From Gavia stellata (lineage: Eukaryota > Chordata > Aves > Gaviiformes > Gaviidae), in the NCBI RefSeq assembly GCF_030936135.1, contig NC_082603.1:34452329-34516328 (forward strand): DNA of 64,000 nt, in the 5' to 3' direction. A model generated the notes under the pieces. The model had not been told where the DNA came from. It searched no databases and saw only the letters and a list, made by a program, of their open reading frames with translations. Below, one piece after another: positions 60,300 through 64,000 of this stretch. Numbering within the stretch: the stretch's first letter is position 1; each line of letters begins with the position of its first letter. The translations under genes and the position numbers were made by a program.

Positions 60300-60458
60300 C
60301 GCCGCCGCTCCCTGCTCGCGCCCCGCTGCCATTGCCGGCGCCGGCTGGGGAGAGCGGCGGAGCCATGGAGCGCTGAGGAGCGGCGGCGAGCGGGGCTGAC
60401 GGCGAACCGCGCCGCCGCGGGCAGAGGAGCGCAGCTCCCAGAGACGCCGCCGGCGAAG
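60300..60458 (+). other. Candidate non-coding first exon (probably PDE4B)
   Basis: The sequence inside the CpG island ends cggcgaag|gtaagc, a near-perfect splice donor at 60459. The transcription start is not defined; 60300 is only a guess. It contains an ATG in a strong context (gccATGg, 60365) that stops after three codons (M-E-R-stop), i.e. a minimal upstream ORF, which fits an untranslated leader. No PDE4B protein sequence is present in the window. Confidence 0.45.
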
Positions 60459-63400
60459 GTAAGCGCTCCCCGGCTGCCCGCCCGCCGCTCCGGGCCCCCG
60501 GGCAGCCGCGCTGGGCTGCCGCCTGCGCCTGGCCGCCGCTCGCCTCCCTCGGCCGCCGCCCGGGGCCGGGTTCCGTCAGCCCCCGGCGCGGGAGGGGCGG
60601 GGCGGGGGTCCGTCCGCCGCCCTGCCCGGGGGTGCCGGTGGCGGAGGGCGTCGGGGCCCCGGGACCTGTTCCGAGCCCGGGGCTGGTCGGGGTGCGCGGC
60701 ATCGCCGCCTGGGCGCAGCGGGCTGGGCTGAGGAAACACCTTCGGCACGTGTGGGCTCTTTCGGTGGCCCCGGTAAGTTTTGTCGTATGGAACCACACGG
60801 CGTTAAGAAGGGGCGGTTAAAGAAAAGGAAGGGTTTTGGTTTGCCGCAGAGGGAAGACGTACTTGAATTGTTGGGGTTTAAAATCATTTTCTTGCATCTT
60901 TTTCCAAATTTCTCTTGGAGTTGCTCATTTTACTTCGGACCCGTTCGGGCTGTCTTGTCGCAGCATCGCGTTCCATTTAAACCCGCGCCCCGGCGTCGTG
61001 CTCTCCCCCGCGCCGTCCCACAGCCGTGGGTGCCATGCCGTGCCTCCACCCCTGAAACGGGTCAGGCGTCGGCGGTACCTCCAAAGTCACCCGCAGCCTT
61101 GGCTCCGTGCAACTTCTCGGCGGGTCAGCCCTCCCAGCGTTGAATTTCTCCGTGGCATTTTCTCTTCTAGGCTTTACAGCTATGCATCATGTTCGCTAAC
61201 ATGTGGTTTGAGTCAGTCTGGGTTTTTTTTTCTGATTCTCCTTTTCTCAGTTCGGTGCCTGGTGGGAGTTGTGAGTTTAGAGAGGATCTGGAAGTGGAGC
61301 GTTTCCTCTGCGTAGCTCCGCATCAGCTCCGAGCAACAGCTGCCTGCAAGCCCATGGGGCCCCGTGCCGGAGAGGGGTACTCCTTTCACCTCCTCGGGTG
61401 AAGGCTGAGGAGTGATAAATCATCTCTGATGGGCAACGAGCTATTTACTCTAGGTCTCTCGAGGTGGAACGTAGCCACGGAGTTGTTTCGCGTGGTGCTC
61501 AGCGTCTGCTGCAGTAGAAAATATCCCAAGAGGTCACCTACACTGAAGAGAGAATTCCTGATAGATTTCTAAGTTATCTTAACAGCAGGATTCGTACCAT
61601 GCTTTTTATTTTTTTCCTCTGAAATTCTGACGTCCAGAGGAAGCAGCAGTGAATAAGCTGAATAATTGCATTTGTACTTTTTAAATCCAATGAAACAGAG
61701 AACTTTCCATACCACTTTGAGAGAGACACTCCTATGCTGTGTCCTTCACTATCGGCTCCAGAGATGGTGGCCAGATTGTAAACAAACCTCCGATTTATAA
61801 ATCATCTAGAATCTAAAGCTCTTTAGTACAAAGGGTGCTTTTCTAGTACGCTATTAAGTATACCGGCTGCATATAGCAGATTATTCATTGCACTTGTCTG
61901 TTTCTCTTGTCATCTAATCTATTTTAGTATGTTTCCACATGCCTGCTCAGGTACACCTGTATCTTACTTTATTCTCATCTTTGGACATTTTAGATTCCAG
62001 TAAACCGTTTTTAATGTAATGCTTAAATGTGAAAGTGAAATACAAGATTCAGCCTTGTTGGCTGCTTCTTCCAAAAACATCTTCAGGTTGAATTTGCATC
62101 CAGTTGCAGAAATTCAAGCGAAGTCTACTCTGTGTCATGGAGATAAGTGGTATACCAAATCCTGATCCCACGCTATTTTGGTATTTGTAGGGAGGACCCT
62201 TTTCTCATTTTCTGGTAGTAAATAGGGTGCTATCGTCTGCAAATACAGCCTCTTCCTAGCTAGGTTGCAAAAACTCTTCATTGGTCTTTGTGCCTTCTGA
62301 TTATTGCAGTTTCCTTCTTTGCAGTTACCATTATACCAGTATGTGCCTTTGTATATTTGATGAAAATCTCACTGTCCAAACTGTTTTCCATACCTGTTGG
62401 TCTGACCACGCTGAACGCAATCATTAGATCCTTCTGCTGCTTCCTCTCTCGCCCCTCTCAAGTACCGTGAAAGTGCTACAGAGAGTTATGCTGCTTTGTT
62501 CGTTGTCTTTCCTCTCGCTTTTCCGGGCGCTCACCAGCCCATCCGTTTGCCCAGCGCTGGCAGCTTTGTGTCCCAGACCTTCCTATTCTTCCCCAGCCAC
62601 CCCTGTAGTTACTTCCCAGCTCTTTCCAACTCACATGGAGGCTTCTCCTTATTCAGCATTCAAATCCTTACTCAAGGGTCTGACTTATCTATCAGGAAGC
62701 TTATCGCAGATTAGCTGACTAATCCTCCCTGTGAACAGTAGTCTTGTTTAAAAAGTCGTTACAATCAACTATCTCGAATTTCCATATTTAAAATGGATAG
62801 CCATGGATAGATTTGTAAAATCCTTCCTAAAATGGCAATTTGAAGTGCTGACAAGTTGGGCCAGTTGGGAAGATTTGTTTTACCCAAACAGCCCTACCCT
62901 GGAGTGATCCAAGCGGTGCAAGCTATTCCCCGTATAGGTGTGGGTAGTTCTTACACAATGAGAAAAATAGTGACAGAATGGTGTGGAGAGATACCTTTAT
63001 TTGTTGAAAAAAAATGCCTATTATGCAGAAAATAAAGCATGTAAATCTTTACACTAGTTCCACCAATAAATGAAATTGTATAATTATGGCAGTAGGACAA
63101 ATATAGCCTTAGCAGATGGAAAAAAATATTAGAAAGGCATAGAATGAATGATGATGGGAAAGAACTCCCCTAAACTTGAAGGCTATTGCAAACGAATGCA
63201 TGTCTACTTACGTTAAATATTGCTTCTTCAGAAAAAGGATATTAATCTGATGTTGTTACTCAGGCTCCGGTTCCCCGCCCCCCCCCCCCCCTCCGAATTT
63301 CTGTTAGTTTAGAGAATTAAAATAATTTGTCAGCTTCACTTTCAGATTCTTGCTGCTGCTGCTGCAATGTTTTGGTTTCAGGCAATGCAGAGGAATGGTT

Positions 63401-64000
63401 ATTTAGCTGTTTTAGGTAAAACATTTTAGCTGAATTTCTTTAATTATGAAAATATTCTTCAGCTTCAAAAACTTGTTTTTTCAAAAAAAGGACAAGTTGA
63501 TAGTATCATGTTGCTTGCTAAAAACATGCATGAAAGGCCTGTTTCTTTTTTCTGTTAGTGCTGTTCTGCAAGTGTAAAATGTCATTGGTTCTGTTTGCCT
63601 GTAAGCCCTACATGCCATTACATCTAAAATAGTTTAAGAGTATATCCCTTATTCAGCTTAACAGAGAGAGTGTGATGAACAGCATAGAGAAGGTAAGTTA
63701 AGAGCCTTTTTCATGGTCATACAATATAAGAACAAGTAGGCATGCAGTGAAATTGAAAAATTCAAGACTGTTAATTTATTTTTTTTTCATTAGATGTATA
63801 ATTAGGCTGAGGGACTATTTGCCAGAGTGTTCCTGAAGCACAGAACTTGGCTAGATCCAAAATAATGTCTTTAAATCACAGAAGTATCCAGAAGTATGAA
63901 AAACTTTCCAGATACTAAAAAGACAATTTTGGGGAGCTGTAGAAAAGATGTAAATGTTTATCCTTCATAGCTGAAGCCAGTCTCTGAGAAATAAGGCTTG
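60459..64000 (+). other. Probable first intron of the downstream gene (PDE4B)
   Basis: Starts at the donor gtaagc; no acceptor-exon-donor pattern with recognisable PDE4B coding sequence was found before the window ends. It contains a C14 tract at 63278 and a short GCT repeat near 63350. Nothing else was recognised. Confidence 0.4.
63271..63292. repeat. Poly-C tract (C14)
   Basis: ttccccg is followed by 14 C. It is a simple repeat, G-quadruplex-prone on the other strand. Confidence 0.88.

Larger units (their letters stand above)
59560..60760 (+). promoter_or_regulatory. CpG island, probable promoter (PDE4B by gene order)
   Basis: About 1.2 kb of very GC-rich sequence packed with CpG, rising from about 59.56 kb and densest at 59.9-60.7 kb, with Sp1-type boxes (ggggcggggc near 60595) and no TATA box. 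This is the only strong island in the window. In vertebrates PDE4B follows LEPR on the same strand, so this is probably its 5' promoter. The direction is supported by the donor at 60459. Activity on the opposite strand cannot be excluded. Confidence 0.6.

Noticed and set aside
59554..60798. Long open frames (up to 318 codons) on both strands over the CpG island
   Set aside because: They are made of Ala, Pro, Arg and Gly runs, overlap on both strands, and come from the lack of AT-rich stop codons in GC-rich DNA. No domain is visible.
60459..64000. PDE4B coding exons
   Set aside because: No recognisable PDE4B protein sequence in any frame; only the promoter-like island and candidate leader exon are present.

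Overview
This window looks like nuclear DNA from a bird. It holds short coding exons with GT-AG introns, CR1-type LINE fragments including the typical CR1 3' tail, and a GC-rich CpG island. The exons spell a vertebrate leptin receptor. The exact species cannot be fixed from the sequence alone.

The main content is one complete plus-strand gene, LEPR (leptin receptor). Eighteen coding exons lie between 5056 and 38975. Joined by consensus splice sites with consistent phases, they give an uninterrupted frame of 3453 nt (1150 residues plus stop). In order they encode a signal peptide, an N-terminal domain, a first cytokine-receptor module with WSDWS, an Ig-like domain, a second cytokine-receptor module with WSNWS, two membrane-proximal fibronectin III domains, one transmembrane helix, the Box1 JAK2-binding motif, and a long tail with three conserved tyrosines matching the mammalian SHP2, STAT5 and STAT3 sites. 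This is therefore a signalling-competent long form (OB-Rb type). A separate tiny terminal exon at 34052, in intron 17, encodes R-M-D-I-L-stop in the correct phase. It matches the mammalian short-isoform (Ob-Ra) tail R-T-D-I-L and predicts an 884-residue short receptor.

Region by region: 1-5036 is upstream or 5' intron sequence, with a 76-bp tandem duplication and one candidate 5' exon (4764-4810). 5037-38975 is LEPR. 38976 to about 42 kb is probably LEPR 3'UTR, with several candidate poly(A) signals, followed by flank. From about 42 to 59.5 kb lies intergenic DNA with CR1 fragments (45.0, 47.3 and 52.1 kb), a degraded LINE reverse-transcriptase remnant (55.6-56.0 kb) and no convincing gene. 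From about 59.56 to 60.76 kb there is a strong CpG island with a good splice donor at 60459. By vertebrate gene order (LEPROT-LEPR-PDE4B) this is most likely the promoter and non-coding first exon of PDE4B, with 60459-64000 as its first intron. No PDE4B coding exon was seen, so that name is inference. LEPROT coding exons were also not found and are expected upstream of the window.

No CRISPR array, tRNA, rRNA, intact mobile element or bacterial-type feature was recognised.
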